Source: Mycogone perniciosa (taxonomy: Eukaryota; Ascomycota; Sordariomycetes; Hypocreales; Hypocreaceae). From it: a stretch of DNA of 44,518 nt. A model generated the notes under the pieces. The model saw nothing but the letters and a program-made list of their open reading frames with translations, made no database searches and was not told where the DNA came from. Below are positions 33,301-44,446 of this stretch, one piece after another. The number at the start of each line of letters is the position of its first letter. Within the stretch, counting starts at the first letter, position 1. The stretch is from positions 1 through 44,518 of the forward strand of contig JAOALB010000261.1 in assembly GCA_025331125.1 (NCBI GenBank), given 5' to 3'. The position numbers and the translations under genes were made by a program.

Positions 33301-36296
33301 TCTAGCGCGGAAAGCGAACCATTAAGTTGCAAGTTCCCTAATTGTGCGTACTTGTGACCCAGTTCCCTCTAGTATTAAATAGACCTAGGTTCCTGAGATT
33401 GTGTAATAAGTCAGCCAATCAACATTCTATCTTACGTGTCTATGTTATAATGACTGCCTGGCTGTAATAGCGCTTACACTAATCCGTAACCTTGCTGTTC
33501 GATAGATGTAACATTGGCACTGAACTGCACTTTCCCAGCTTTATCCGATTTGGGACATAAGTCTGACCAAGTCAGAAGATGGGGGGTCAGCTAAGGACGA
33601 CGAAATAGCCGCAAAGTCGTCGACTTGCATAATGCCCAGGAAAGTTCTATCTAACGGCATTGGCCGACGACCCAAGACAATCACTTGTCCGATCTGACCG
33701 ATGTCTCGCGTATATGTTGCTGCCAGAACCCTACAGTCTGCCTATTAGTTATCGAAGGGAACGTACATAAGGCGGACCTGCAAGACCCTTTTTTTTTCTC
33801 CCTCTCACGAATTACCCTCCTTTCACTCTTACCGGTTGATCTATATCGACGAGTCCGGATAAACGCATCGGGACTAGGCATAAAGGTTGGTTTCCTCTAA
33901 AAGTAGCCTTTGTTCAAGTATAGCTTAAATACGGAAGCCTAGTCGCAAAGCCTATGCTATTAATAATAAGCACTAGAACTAGGGTGGAGATTGATTCATC
34001 AACGAGCAAGAGGTCTATTATTGACCTGCTTGACCGAAAATCATGACTTATCCAGTCTTATATACAAAGGAGATACATAATGAAGGTATCTGGAGCGACT
34101 GGGAGCGCGGTGTTGCATGTTGCTCCTTATATAATTGGCGGTCTTCCTTCGTGGTCCCGTGACTTGTCTTAGTCATCCTGATGACACATGGGGGTTTGCG
34201 ACCCGTTACATGACCTATGAAGGTCGGGTCGTGGCATGGCAGTGCACGCGCCATTTCAGCATCAACGGGTCCTGCGGGTGCGGCGCCAATTTTGTGAAAA
34301 GCTTGCAGCCATGGGTGCTATTGGCAGCGGGCGCTATTGGCATCGGCGGGCGCTATTGGTAGCGGGCGCTTGTGGCGGCTCTATGCTGAATTTGAGTGGG
34401 TCGCCGGGGTAAAGGATGCGGATGTGATCTAATTAGGATGAGTTCAAAATATGCTTTACTCGTTAGTGCGGACCTTATCATCACGCCTTACGAGTGCGCA
34501 AAATTGAATTTATGCCAGCCAAGGCTTATCCGAAGCATGGCTGACTATTGCAGGACCCCTAGAAGATCTACCTGTACGAGGAGTTCCACTTAACAATAAT
34601 ATCCATACCAGATGGACCTGATCGCGTTCAGAATTAGCATAGAACTTGCAACTGCCAGCCTATGGATACTTCTTAGCTAGTCCTGCCTCCTGCCTGGCTT
34701 GCTGTTTAACTAGCTGTTAGTTGGGCACCTACCGACGTGCTAAGTAGGGTGAGTGTCGAGCTAAAAACCTTTCAAGGTGTGAGCCTAAGTGTCGACGTTT
34801 TAAGTTGGCAGCCAAGAACCAAATCGTTACGGAGTAGGCTATTCAAAGACGTAATATGGATAAAGTATGGAGTACATGTACAGGCAAAAGAGTCCGTCGC
34901 ATCACTTTTTGCCTTATATCGCATGGTTGTCGAGCTGTGGCCGTACCTGTGGGCAACTATAGGTTTGTGCACATCATCGTTTAGCAGCAAGCGCAAAGCC
35001 GAAGATAAGCCCATCCAATAATGAATACAGGAATACAAGACCGCCTTTTATGCTTGAGGCACTGTGCTAGGCTTGGCTCTCAAGTAGGCTTAACAGCAAA
35101 CCGCCCTCGGCAGACCGCCTGATCAATTTGCATATATCTATGCTAAGCTAGACATAGACTCGATCGAGTTTGAGAACCCCCTAGTACACAAGGAAGAGTA
35201 CAATACACCCCCTGAATAATTCACACTTTGGTACTTTACCCCTGCTTAGCGGTATTTACCCTACTTGCCGACCTTACTCATCAACTACTTCGACTTTTTA
35301 GGGGTCAAATTATAGATCAATTCTAGTGATTTTATTGGATATAATCCCGGATTTTAGCGTGGGAAAGTGCCAGTGTGAATCATTCAGGGGGTAGAGTGTA
35401 GTACGAAGTCGAAGGAATCTCGGACACAAAGATGAAGCAAAAGCAACGCCAGTACCTTGCGAAATAAAAGGACTATGAGATAACATCTGGGAGCTGTTCA
35501 GGTATGTTACGAATTGCTGACCGCTGTTGTACCGATTTCCACCAAGAATAAGGTCTTGACCTATTAACACATCTGTGATTGTGTCAGAAGTTGTTGAGTG
35601 CAGGTGTCGAAATGTGGGCACACGCACTATGTCATTCCAACTAGACCCGAGTCTGGTACTTGACCACATCACGTGAGCCGTGACAACTATCTATAGCGCT
35701 GTATTCTGTTAAGATTTACGGGTAAAGTAACTGAGTAGACTAACAGCCTTTTAAGAAGTACATATACGGTTATTTCTCAACTATTGTTTTAGCTAGAGTG
35801 GTCGATTTACTATCCACAAATATATGACTATAAAATGTCAAATACATAGTATGGATTTTTTAAGAAAAGGTAGGGAGAGGTTTGGTATGAACGGTAGCCC
35901 GAAGAGAGTTGTCTTACCTATCTGTCAACTTCAGTAATGAAGCCAGACCCTTCATTCCAGCAGATCACTCCCTTATGAAGAACATTCATTCCAAACCACC
36001 TAGTTTTATGTATTTAAGTAGCAGCTTTTCCCACCTAACTCGGGATCAGCAGGAGTGTCGATTTCCATCATTTTCTAAAACCTCGAATGAGCCCTATAAC
36101 TGTTGATAAGTGATTGATACTATCTGATACCAAAATTGTCTCTGCTCAGGTGGACTAGCCACCGCCGGACCACCCCATAAAGCCATCACCACCAAATTCA
36201 GCCTATTCATCCAAAACAATAAATTTTGTTAGGATGGCTCAGTGATACAACCCATGCTCTTGCACCTATGTTCTCCCATCGAACCTAAAAGATACT
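33301..36296. other. Intergenic region between transporter and NRPS
   Basis: About 3 kb between the end of the transporter and the NRPS leader. No frame here resembles a condensation domain or any known family. The frame at 34135-34362 contains short GGGCGCTATTGG direct repeats (34328-34368) and no recognisable domain. The one structured element is the hairpin at 35198-35403. Frames crossing it are composition-driven. Confidence 0.4.
35198..35403. repeat. Imperfect inverted repeat, MITE-like hairpin (206 bp)
   Basis: The left arm (35198-35240) and the reverse complement of the right arm (35403-35358) share a core CCCCCTGAATRATTCACACT with one difference, plus flanking partial matches and a few indels. 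The loop is about 115 bases and has no gene. The ends are not resolved to the base, and no clear target duplication is visible. It may be a short non-autonomous DNA element, or a decayed terminal repeat pair. Confidence 0.55.
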
Positions 36297-39200
36297 CTAC
36301 CTTTGATATCTTCCAACAGCACACAGCTCTTGGAAGTTGCTGCCCTCCTGCTCAATCAGCTCGCGCGGGTTACCAGATTCAATAATGCTGCCCTTATCCA
36401 TGATGAGTACCTTGTCAAAGTCCATCACCAGGTCTAGCCGGTGTGAGACCATAACGATTGTGTATTCCGCGAACTCGCGCTTGATGATGGCTTGCATAGC
36501 TTGGTCCGTGTCCTTGTCCACCGATGAGCTCACTTCGTCTAGCAACAGGAGCCCTCCAGTATTGCTGCCACTACCGCTGCCGCCACTGTGAACGGTTGAT
36601 AGCCTAACGTTCTCATTATCACGGCCCTCGCGACTGCGGATCCGTCGTCGCAGTATCGCGCGCGCCAGGCTAAACAACTGCTTCTGGCCCTGCGAGAATA
36701 TGTCGGCCGACATGCCTGTATCCAGGCCGCCCCGCTCCTCCATAAACCGCCACAGGTCGACTGTCTGAAGCACGTCACGGCACTCGTTGTCCCTTGACAC
36801 GTTAAATGGGTCTAGATTCGCTTTGACAGATGTACCATTCGGGAGGAAAACAGGATCTTGCGGCACAGCGATGACGCGCTGCCGCAGCGTGGAACGGTCC
36901 ACGCGATTAAGCGGCACCCCGCCGATAGTGATATTCTCCGCGCACCAGGGAAGGGGGTCGAGGAGGCGGAGCAGGAGTAGGATAGTGGAGGATTTGCCAC
37001 TGACTGTGAGTTGGTAGCCGAACACACAAAGGAAGAGATTAGCAAGATCATGCCATAAGGCTTGTTGATTACCTTCCACTACGGCCGCAGATTGCGACCT
37101 TCTCGCCGGACCTAATTGTAATATTCAGATCCTTCAGGGCAAGATCCACTGAGTCCAATCCCCCCCTCTCCTTGTTCTCGTCCGGAGCGCTGGAGCCAAC
37201 GTGTTAGCACCTGTCCGAACTGAATAGCCGAGACCGAACCACAAGCTATACAACTTACGCATATGAAGCCGAAACCCCCCTGATCTCGATCGCCCCACTA
37301 GTCGGCCAAAACTGCGGAAGCACGATGTTCTCTCCCGGCAGGCTCTCCGGAAGGACCTTCTCGCTGAACGATTTCAGCCGGCTTACAGCCCCGATGGACG
37401 TTTCGAGCATGGTATACTTCATGATCAGGAGCGAAGCCATGTCTCCGAAAGACATCAGGGTAATCAACGATGCGCCGGTGAAGCCTGTGCCCGTGATTGA
37501 CTTGACCTGTGTTGTGAGCACTACGACTAGAGTGGCTAAGACGGCAACCATTAGGTAAAGGACGGAAGTGAGCCAATGCTGAATCATCGCTAGGAGGTAC
37601 GCGGGGCGCTGCGAGTTGTCCAGGAGCCTGTTGTTGACCTCGAGACTATCCTCCACCCAGCCAAATGCACGGAAGGTAGCCACACCCGTGATTGTGTCCG
37701 TGAAGTGGGTGCTATGAGGATGGTCAGCACTATGAACCCTTGTCGGCGAAATGACATGGACTTGCTAAAGCGGACTCTTGGCCTCTAGATCCAGCAATCT
37801 GAGCTGTCTGGATGTCCTGAGGTAAAAGCTCTGGATGACCCACAACACACCAATCAGGAAAGGGTAGCTAATGGAGATATAGGGCGAGGACGTTGCCACG
37901 ACAGCAGCCATACCGATGAAAACGAATATCGAGATCATCATGTTGAGGAGAGACTGCGGCAATTCCATGTCGATGAGTGTCATGTCTTGTGAGAACAGGT
38001 TCGTCACAATGCCGGCATCCGTCTTGGTGAAGAATCGCAGGGGGGCGCTGATGACGGTATGCAGCGCCCGATGGTGAAGCGTCGTGCCGGACTGCGAGAT
38101 GATGGTGATAAAGACGATCACACCTGCAGCACTGACACATATCAGGCAAAGGATGCACAAGAGCGCATATATTCCGACCCAGTAGGCCTCAGAGTGAGCC
38201 ATATGCGGGGTCATTATGTCTGCAGACCAGTAGTTAAGCCAGATATGAGGGAAATTCCAAAAGAAGCCTATGGCCATGTCAATAAAAATAAAGGAGACGA
38301 GAGTTGGCAGTTTCATGCTCTTCGCGTAGTGTTTGTACACAGTTGAGTCGCCCACCTGTCGATGCCGCTCATCGACATGGCTTGACATCACGGACGCCGC
38401 TGTGCGAGTTTGAGTGAGAGGCAGTGCTTCTTCTCTATCAACCATGAGGCCATCAACCGAGGAGCTTGGCATCGTTTCTCCGCTGGGCTTAGCAATCGCC
38501 TTCACGCCTAAACTTTGTACGTAATTCCCGTTGGTGATTAGGTCCTCAAAAGCGCCTTGTTCGATAAGACATCCATCCGTGCCTAAGGCAAGTATGTGAT
38601 CGGCGGAGGGCAGGTGCCGCACAGAATGGGTGCATAGAATAGCCGTTGCGTTCCGACGGCGGATGAGGCCATTTGGCCCGAAAACCCGCTGAAACACTAG
38701 CTCCTCAGTATCTGTGTCCAAGCCACTGAGGACGTCATCGAAAATCAAGACGTCCGATTCCAAATACAGAGCTCGAGCTATGGAAACCCTTTGCTTCTGC
38801 CCACCGCTCAGAGTAATGCCGTTGCTTCCAACCTTCGAGCAATCGCCCCGTGGGAGATTGGCGAGGTCTGGTAGAAGCAAGGTTGCTGCAATCACTTCGT
38901 TGTATCTTACCGAGTTGAATGGCGAGTACCCGACAATGTTTTCCCTGATCGTTACATTTGATAAGAACGGCACTTGATCGCAATAGCCAATGCGTCGAGA
39001 AGCCAGCCCCATGGTAACGCGACCACCATAGACAGGTGTCTCTCCTAGCAAAGCCTTGCAAAGTGTTGACTTGCCAGATGCAATAGGCCCGACTACTATA
39101 GTCAGGGCGGAAGCCGCAATGCTAAAATTGAGATCCTTCAGACTCATTTTTCCCTCTTCCCAGCCAAAATCTCCTTTATCAACCTTTATGACAGTGATGG

Positions 39201-41027
39201 TCTTCTCTCCGGTAGCCTCAGTGGTTTGTTTCTCTAACAGTTGGATAAGGCTGGATTCCCGGAAATCTTCTTGAGGATCCTTCTCCAAGAAAGCCTGAAT
39301 GCGCTCGAGGCAGGTGAAAGAAGCCAGGAGAGGGGGAACGAGCTGGAATATCAGAGATAGAGGGTACGTAAGTAGCGTGAGAAATGACAGGGACGTAAAG
39401 ATCCTGGTGACATTAAGAGTCTGCGTTGTAAAGGCAAAGGTTATGGCAGGGCCGATTATAGACGGGATGAAACCGATCACGAATGCTGCAATCATTGTCA
39501 TTCGCCACTTGCTGCCGGCGTTGATCTCGTCTACGCGCAGTTGCTGGATAAGTGTCTCTACGGGTCCTGTCAGGCCAGATATCTTGAGGTGCTTCATGTT
39601 CGCGGTCATATTTGAGGTCACCCCGACCCTCCTCTGAATCTTCTCCATCCAGATCATCTGCAATTTGCCACTGAAGCGGGTGAGGATCGTAATGCAGACA
39701 ATGCAAATGGCGACGACGATCATCGGCGCGGCGAATGCAGTGTTGAGCTCCCTATACAACAACCACGACGCTAGACCTATCTCGATGATAGAGGCCCAGA
39801 AGTCATGCAAAGCTAGGAAACCTAACCTGATGCGCTCGATGTCGGTGCTCATGAGCGTTAGCGCGGCAGAGTCATTGGCAGCCGAGATTTTGGATCGTGT
39901 TGTTTTCTTGTAGATCGCGCTGGCCAGAGCTCCTCGTGCCATCCATAGGGCTCGTTCCTGGAAATAACGGTAGAAGGCGGTGGATATCGCAATACCAGAG
40001 TAAATAATAATCGTGGCGCCAATAAGACCGTAGCCCGAATTAGATGATCTCTCGGAAGCCGGCGACTCCAGGTAGAGTAGCACTGAGTTGATGAGGAATG
40101 GCTGACAAAAGCTAAATCCCGAGAGACCAATCCTGGGGGCAATTGGAAGCAGCAGAGGAACCGCTAAGACTTGGGACATCACCTTTATGAGACCAAACTT
40201 TTGTCCACGAGTGGGGTAGGCCTCCATATGAGCTTCGAGCCTCTTTCCTAGGGCATCAGCGGCCATGGTCTGGTCAAGAGGAAAGAGGTCATCAAGTGTG
40301 AGCATATTCTTGTAACCCTTCATGAAGAGTTCGTTGACCCAGAAGAAGGCGCCGAGACCATAAAGGCCGCTCGTCTCCTCAGGGCTGTGATCATTGACGT
40401 TCCATTGGAGCCATTTCGACTTCTGCTGCGATTCCGCCAAGAGTAGGACGGCTTTGACAGCAGTGGCCACAGTGAAGACGCAAGCGAACTTCTGGTCAGC
40501 GCAGTTTACTGCAGCAAGCCATAGGGAACGAGTCTGGGCAATGTCAAATAGGAGGGCGAGAAGCAGGTATGCACTCAAAAGTATCGATGGCCTCGGTGAC
40601 CGCGTGTGTTCCAGTGAAGACAAAGCAAGCGTGAACAGAGCCACCACAAACTCGAGCACAGCGGACGAGACGAAGAGCGTAGTCAATGTGCTGGCTTCAA
40701 TGCTGCTCAAGACAACTAGTGAAAGCTGCAGCGCCGCATAGACTGCTATTGTAGCCTAATGTATCTTTCTGAGCAATCCGTTTTTATAGCCCTGGGAGAG
40801 AGGCGATATGGACTTACCATCTTCATGGACTGGACAACACGGCCTTGCACGATGGTAGGCTTTCGAATCAACCATAGGCTGCGGATTATGGAGATGGTTA
40901 CAAAGAGCGATGCCGGGACGAGAGAGAGGAAGATCTTCTCGAACTTGAGTGTAAAATCGAAGTCATCACGACATCCCTGGACCGTTGGCCCAAAGGTGGC
41001 ATCGCTTGGGCAGCCAGAGAAACCCAT
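36297..41027 (-). CDS. ABCC (MRP-type) ABC transporter, 1,490 aa
   Basis: Minus strand, five exons: 41027-40818, 40755-37766, 37711-37259, 37189-37073 and 36999-36297. The spliced length is 4,473 nt. The N-terminus (FGPTVQGCRDDFDFTLKFE and following hydrophobic segments) is the TMD0-like region of fungal ABCC proteins. NBD1 (about residues 600-800) has Walker A GPIASGKST, signature LSGGQKQR and Walker B VLIFDDVLSGLD. NBD2 (about 1240-1470) has Walker A GRSGSGKSS split by intron 4, signature FSQGQKQ and Walker B LLLLDEVSSSVD. Asp in place of Glu after Walker B of NBD1 is usual for the class. Two membrane-domain blocks precede the NBDs. The first ATG giving the conserved start is at 41027. Its position 3.2 kb upstream of the NRPS on the same strand suggests export of the peptide, or self-protection; the substrate is inferred. 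Confidence 0.93.
37000..37072 (-). other. ABC transporter intron 4 (73 nt)
   Basis: GTAATC donor and TCAG acceptor, phase 2. It splits the Walker A motif of NBD2: GRSG lies in exon 4, and the following Ser codon is completed by exon 5 (GKSS). Confidence 0.88.
37190..37258 (-). other. ABC transporter intron 3 (69 nt)
   Basis: GTAAGT donor, GTGCTAAC branch site and CCAG acceptor, phase 2. It joins ...VSASY to AAPDENKERGG and leads into NBD2. Confidence 0.88.
37712..37765 (-). other. ABC transporter intron 2 (54 nt), GC-AG type
   Basis: The donor is GCAAGT, not GT. There is a GCTGAC branch-like site and a CATAG acceptor, phase 2. Splicing restores the family motif SPLYTHFTDTI...FRAFGW exactly. 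The frame would otherwise stop right after SPL. Confidence 0.87.
40756..40817 (-). other. ABC transporter intron 1 (62 nt)
   Basis: GTAAGT donor and TTAG acceptor, phase 0. It joins the N-terminal exon (...VVQSMKM) to ATIAVYAALQ and continues the membrane domain. Confidence 0.85.
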
Positions 41028-41403
41028 TTTGGCTCTGTATAGATGGGTCCTCAATGAATGGATGGCAAGTCCAGCTGCCTCCGTTTGGAAATGTTTAGAG
41101 ACGAGGGGCACCGCGAACCGAGTATCAGCCGAGTTTAGGTGATAATTGACATGAATCAATAGAGGTCCTGTTTGACTAAGGATAATTTTAGTATGAAGTT
41201 AGGTCAGTTAAGGTACCAAAAATATTGCTCTTATAGCGTGACAATAAGGCAAGGGGGAGATTGTATACATAGTCGTACATGTTGCGCCTTCTTCTAATGT
41301 CATTGTGGGGGCACCTTAAACACTTGAGCCTTTGTAACGCACACGTATTCCGCAAAGCTTCCGCTGCCGGGATCACTGGCGCCGTTCCCTGGTAAAACAC
41401 TCC

Positions 41404-41410
41404 TGACTCA
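41404..41410. promoter_or_regulatory. TGACTCA motif upstream of the ABC transporter
   Basis: A perfect TGACTCA lies about 380 bases upstream of the transporter ATG. This is the consensus of Gcn4/CpcA-type bZIP factors in fungi. A single 7-mer can occur by chance, so a role is only a possibility. Confidence 0.2.
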
Positions 41411-41547
41411 GTCGCCTATGCCCACTTTATTTCTCAGCGTACTGCCTACCGCAACCACTAGAAGTCGGAGCCCCAAATTCACTGTGAGAGAAGGTTTAGT
41501 CATTCCTTTACCTTAGCGGGGCGTATTAGAGTACCAAGCTGCTACGG

Positions 41548-41775
41548 CTAGTTGGTGTTCGGGATGCCTCCAAGTGAATGCAGAGCCTGTGAACTCACAA
41601 GATGTGACAGTGACATATCTAACGACTTCCAGTCAAGAGGATTGAAAGTGACGCAAACAACCCGGATCAAGATTTGATCATCTCGAGGATTAGGGACTGG
41701 ATAAGAATCGATGAGCTGAAAACTCCATTGCTCTGCGACTATCAGCGCTCTCTGTGTCGATGGAATAGATAACAT
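41548..41775 (-). pseudogene. N-terminal fragment of a zinc-type (MDR) dehydrogenase
   Basis: The ATG at 41775 opens a frame whose first 50 residues look like the N-terminus of fungal medium-chain dehydrogenase/reductases of the enoyl-reductase-like kind: PSTQRALIV, then PVPNPRDDQILIRV, then FNPLDWKSLD. The next expected part (a Gly-rich CD/AG segment and the nucleotide-binding domain) is absent, and the frame ends after 75 codons in unrelated sequence. It is a truncated gene copy starting about 750 bp upstream of the transporter start, on the same strand. It may once have belonged to the cluster. Confidence 0.55.
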
Positions 41776-41864
41776 GACTTTGAAATTCTAGTCAAAACTC
41801 GCGGTCAGGTAGAAACGTCTGCATGTAGCTTTTGGTCTTCCGATACTCCGTGGATAGTTTCTAT

Positions 41865-42350
41865 TGATAAACCCTCTTTCTATCGGTCTCTTTCCAGGGC
41901 TACTGCCGATCAGTACCGAGTACTCCGCATTAATAGGCTCTCTATAGCAAGAAGCCTACGAGTACCAGTCTCTCGTATTTGCTGTCAGATTAAAGCGCCT
42001 ACAAACAGAGTACTCCGTATTGCTTCTACTAGATAACATTTGCTCATAAGCCTTCCTTCTTTCGGTCTCTTTTTGGGGCCACTGCCGATTAGTATGGAGT
42101 ACTCCATATTAACTTGCTCTTTACAGTAAGGAGTCTACGATTGCTAGTTCCTCGTATATGCTGTCAGATTAAAGCGTCTGCAAGTATGGAGTATTGCTTC
42201 GGGTTTTTTAATAAATAGCCTCTACTAACAAGCCCTCCTTCTTCGGTCTTTTTCCGGGGCTACTGCCGATTAGCATGAAATACTCCGTATAATAGGATTT
42301 TTGCAGCAACAAGTCCATGACTGCTATCCGTATTTTCTCGTACTCCTTAT
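41865..42350. repeat. Three diverged tandem copies of a ~180-bp unit
   Basis: The string CGGTCTC/T followed by TTT..GGGGC.ACTGCCGAT recurs at 41884, 42063 and 42244, giving spacings of 179 and 181 bases. Within the units, TACTCCGTAT/TACTCCATAT and GCTGTCAGATTAAAGCG strings recur in register. The units are AT-rich and diverged by many substitutions. No protein is encoded. The origin is unknown. Confidence 0.65.
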
Positions 42351-42925
42351 TATACATGGTATTAGCCGTTTACATGAGCCTTCAGCACCTAACGAAGGGA
42401 GGAAATCGACCCACACTAAACGGGCGTTTGCTTGGACGCCTCTGTGTATGGCTTATGCTGGTAGGGCTGCTCTAAGAAGCCTAATATACGATAGGCCACG
42501 CTAGTATCCCTTAAAAGATAAAACGAAGGAGCGCTTTAGAAGCCTTGCCCTTATAGTTATGTGCTTAGACATTCATGACCTAATACTTCTAGTAAGGGTG
42601 GAGCAGGGGTTGATACTCAATAAGATGTAATGGGAAAGTCAATATATATATCATAGCAAGATATATAGAAGATCCATAAAATAGGGGTTGAAGAAATAGG
42701 AAAATTAAGTTCATAGCTATAATAATTACTTCAAGTAGCTTTAGTAGTAATTCGGTATTTAAATTTATCTTGTCGCGAGCCGGGTGATAAGAGCCGCCCG
42801 ACGGGGTCTGCCCCCCGCCCCCCGCCCGCAACGGTAACGGAAACGTACGTGACGCGAGGCCGCCGCCGAATAACGAAGGGCCGAAGGGCCAATAGGAAAG
42901 CAGCCGTGTGTCATCGACCCCATCT
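42351..42925. other. Intergenic, AT-rich with one GC-rich island
   Basis: Mostly AT-rich, with an abrupt GC-rich island at about 42779-42860 (runs of C and CCGCC). The minus-strand frame 42589-43035 runs through the island and across the retroelement tail that follows, and is judged a shadow. No gene is supported. The island may belong to the retroelement copy. Confidence 0.35.
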
Positions 42926-43222
42926 TGAGAGGTCGGGTCTTTTCTACCCATCCCTCCCTTTGGAGAAAACATCATCACACACCTTCTTGGTGCAAAAGGA
43001 AGCAAATATTTCCAAAAGCTAGTGGAGGAAACCAACCCGTATGGGCCTCCCTTTCAAGACGTAGATTAAAGTAATCTTTCCTTGGTCATTTCTTTTGTTA
43101 AGCGGAACGTAGCGAACGACTGCTAGGCAGCCGGCTCCTACCGTTCTACTGCCCAGATGTGGCCCCATGTAACCAGCTTACGTAGCGGACGTTAATAATA
43201 AAACCAAACAAACAAACAATGA
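42926..43222 (+). mobile_element. 3' end of a non-LTR retrotransposon (copy 1)
   Basis: In the plus frame, 42961-43068 reads FGENIITHLLGAKGSKYF followed by QKLVEETNPYG and a stop. It matches the tail of copy 2 (GESPITHLLGPKGSKDF, QRLVEDT) and the C-terminal end typical of fungal Tad-like LINE polyproteins. About 150 bases of possible 3' UTR follow, ending in an AATAATAAAACC(AAAC)n tract at 43191-43220 that looks like a LINE tail. Only the extreme 3' end is present. Confidence 0.6.
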
Positions 43223-43850
43223 GAGGTCGAACCGACTCAACACGACCCAGTCAGACCAGCTGAACACGACCACTATAAGCGTTCTGTATATAGATCTCTT
43301 GATGCCCTCACTGACCAAATAGATACTAGTCAGTCGTTAATATATAATTGATTCACCAGAGCTAGCTACTCTAACCGAATCTGTGACACCGCTGATCCTT
43401 TGCCAACATAAACTTGATTACACGGTTTATCCCTTGGGAAACAACCTGCACGTCATAATTTTGATAGTAGAATAAAGCTGCTTAAATATAAGCAATAGGC
43501 TTTTATAGCTAGTATTTCATATATCATTTTCAAATAATATCAATTACTTAAATTTTTCTTTAAATATATACGTGTTATAAGAGATCTGTATATTTATTTT
43601 ACACATTTAGCCGTAAATAATAGCCTTGTAACATATAATGATTAGACCTAATATACCATCATTCACGACTTCTACGTTCCTATATTACGTTCGTATATTT
43701 AATTCTTGCTGACGTAGCCGTCATTTTCCACCTTTCGCTTTTCTTCCATCAATATATCCGATTCTAACGCATCGAACCACCCATATCAGACATCTCCTAT
43801 CTTCAACAACATAACAGAATCTATTGCTATAATTGGTTCTGTCTACCGAT
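43223..43850. other. AT-rich gap, no gene seen
   Basis: Strongly AT- and TA-rich, especially 43440-43760, as in RIP-mutated DNA of ascomycetes. There are no open frames of note and no RNA gene was recognised. Confidence 0.4.
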
Positions 43851-43980
43851 TCCCTGGAGGCGCTTCTTCACCCTCCAGGCTCCGGGATCTCTTACGCCAA
43901 CCTAGAGATGTCTTACGGGAATTTCGGAAAATGAGCTGCATCTTGCCAGTTTCTACGCAGAAAGGCTGCCCCCCCTCGGA

Positions 43981-44442
43981 GTGTTCGTACCATGGCACAA
44001 AAACGCCCAAGGCTCGCCAAAACTGGAGCGGCAGCGCCACCCCCTCCACACGGCTGGAGCTCACTTGCCCACATCAAACGCTGGGTCAGAGAGGAAAGAA
44101 CCTCCATCCAAGAGAGATACTGGGAGTCGAACGCCCTGGAGAGCTACCTACGCTAGAACCTGCGGGAATCCTCCAATCCCCCGTAACTGAAGTCCCCACG
44201 CCCCGTGCTACACAGGCTGTTGGCCGAAAAGTCGGGACAAGGAGACTTTCAGAGCTACCCTGACCGTTTCGGCCACGACACACAGTCGCAGTGAAGATGC
44301 GGGCTACCCAAGGAACAGGGACACTTCGTGGAGTGCCGCATGGTAAGGGGTTTCCTCCCCCCAGGAGAAAGCCCTATTACGCACCTGTTAGGACCCAAGG
44401 GAAGCAAGGACTTCCAAAGACTGGTGGAGGACACAAGCCTTT

Positions 44443-44446
<4 letters not shown>
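43981..44446 (+). mobile_element. Degraded 3' end of a non-LTR retrotransposon (copy 2)
   Basis: Starting at MAQKRPRLAKTG (43993), the plus strand shows the post-RNase H tail of fungal LINEs: LAHIKRWVREERTSIQERYW, then after stops LHRLLAEKSGQGDFQSY and PDRFGHD, a CGLPKEQGHFVECR segment, and LLGPKGSKDFQRLVEDT. Three in-frame stops occur where the family would have Gln or Arg codons (TAG at 44153, TAA near 44183, TGA near 44291). This fits C-to-T mutation. The copy runs into the terminal poly-G. The family is inferred from the motif order, without a search. Confidence 0.65.

Noticed and set aside
34328..34370. GGGCGCTATTGG direct repeats as a regulatory array
   Set aside because: Only two or three short copies in a GC-rich patch; too little to support a function.
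35310..35672. A 120-codon minus-strand frame
   Set aside because: It runs through the right arm of the inverted repeat, has no recognisable domain and no codon bias.
37255..37740. Assembly frameshift in the transporter between 37683 and 37765
   Set aside because: A GC-AG intron with a good branch site explains the break and restores a conserved motif exactly.
40746..41159. A 137-codon frame as a separate small membrane protein
   Set aside because: From 41027 it matches the N-terminus of ABCC transporters, and a 62-nt intron links it to the main exon.
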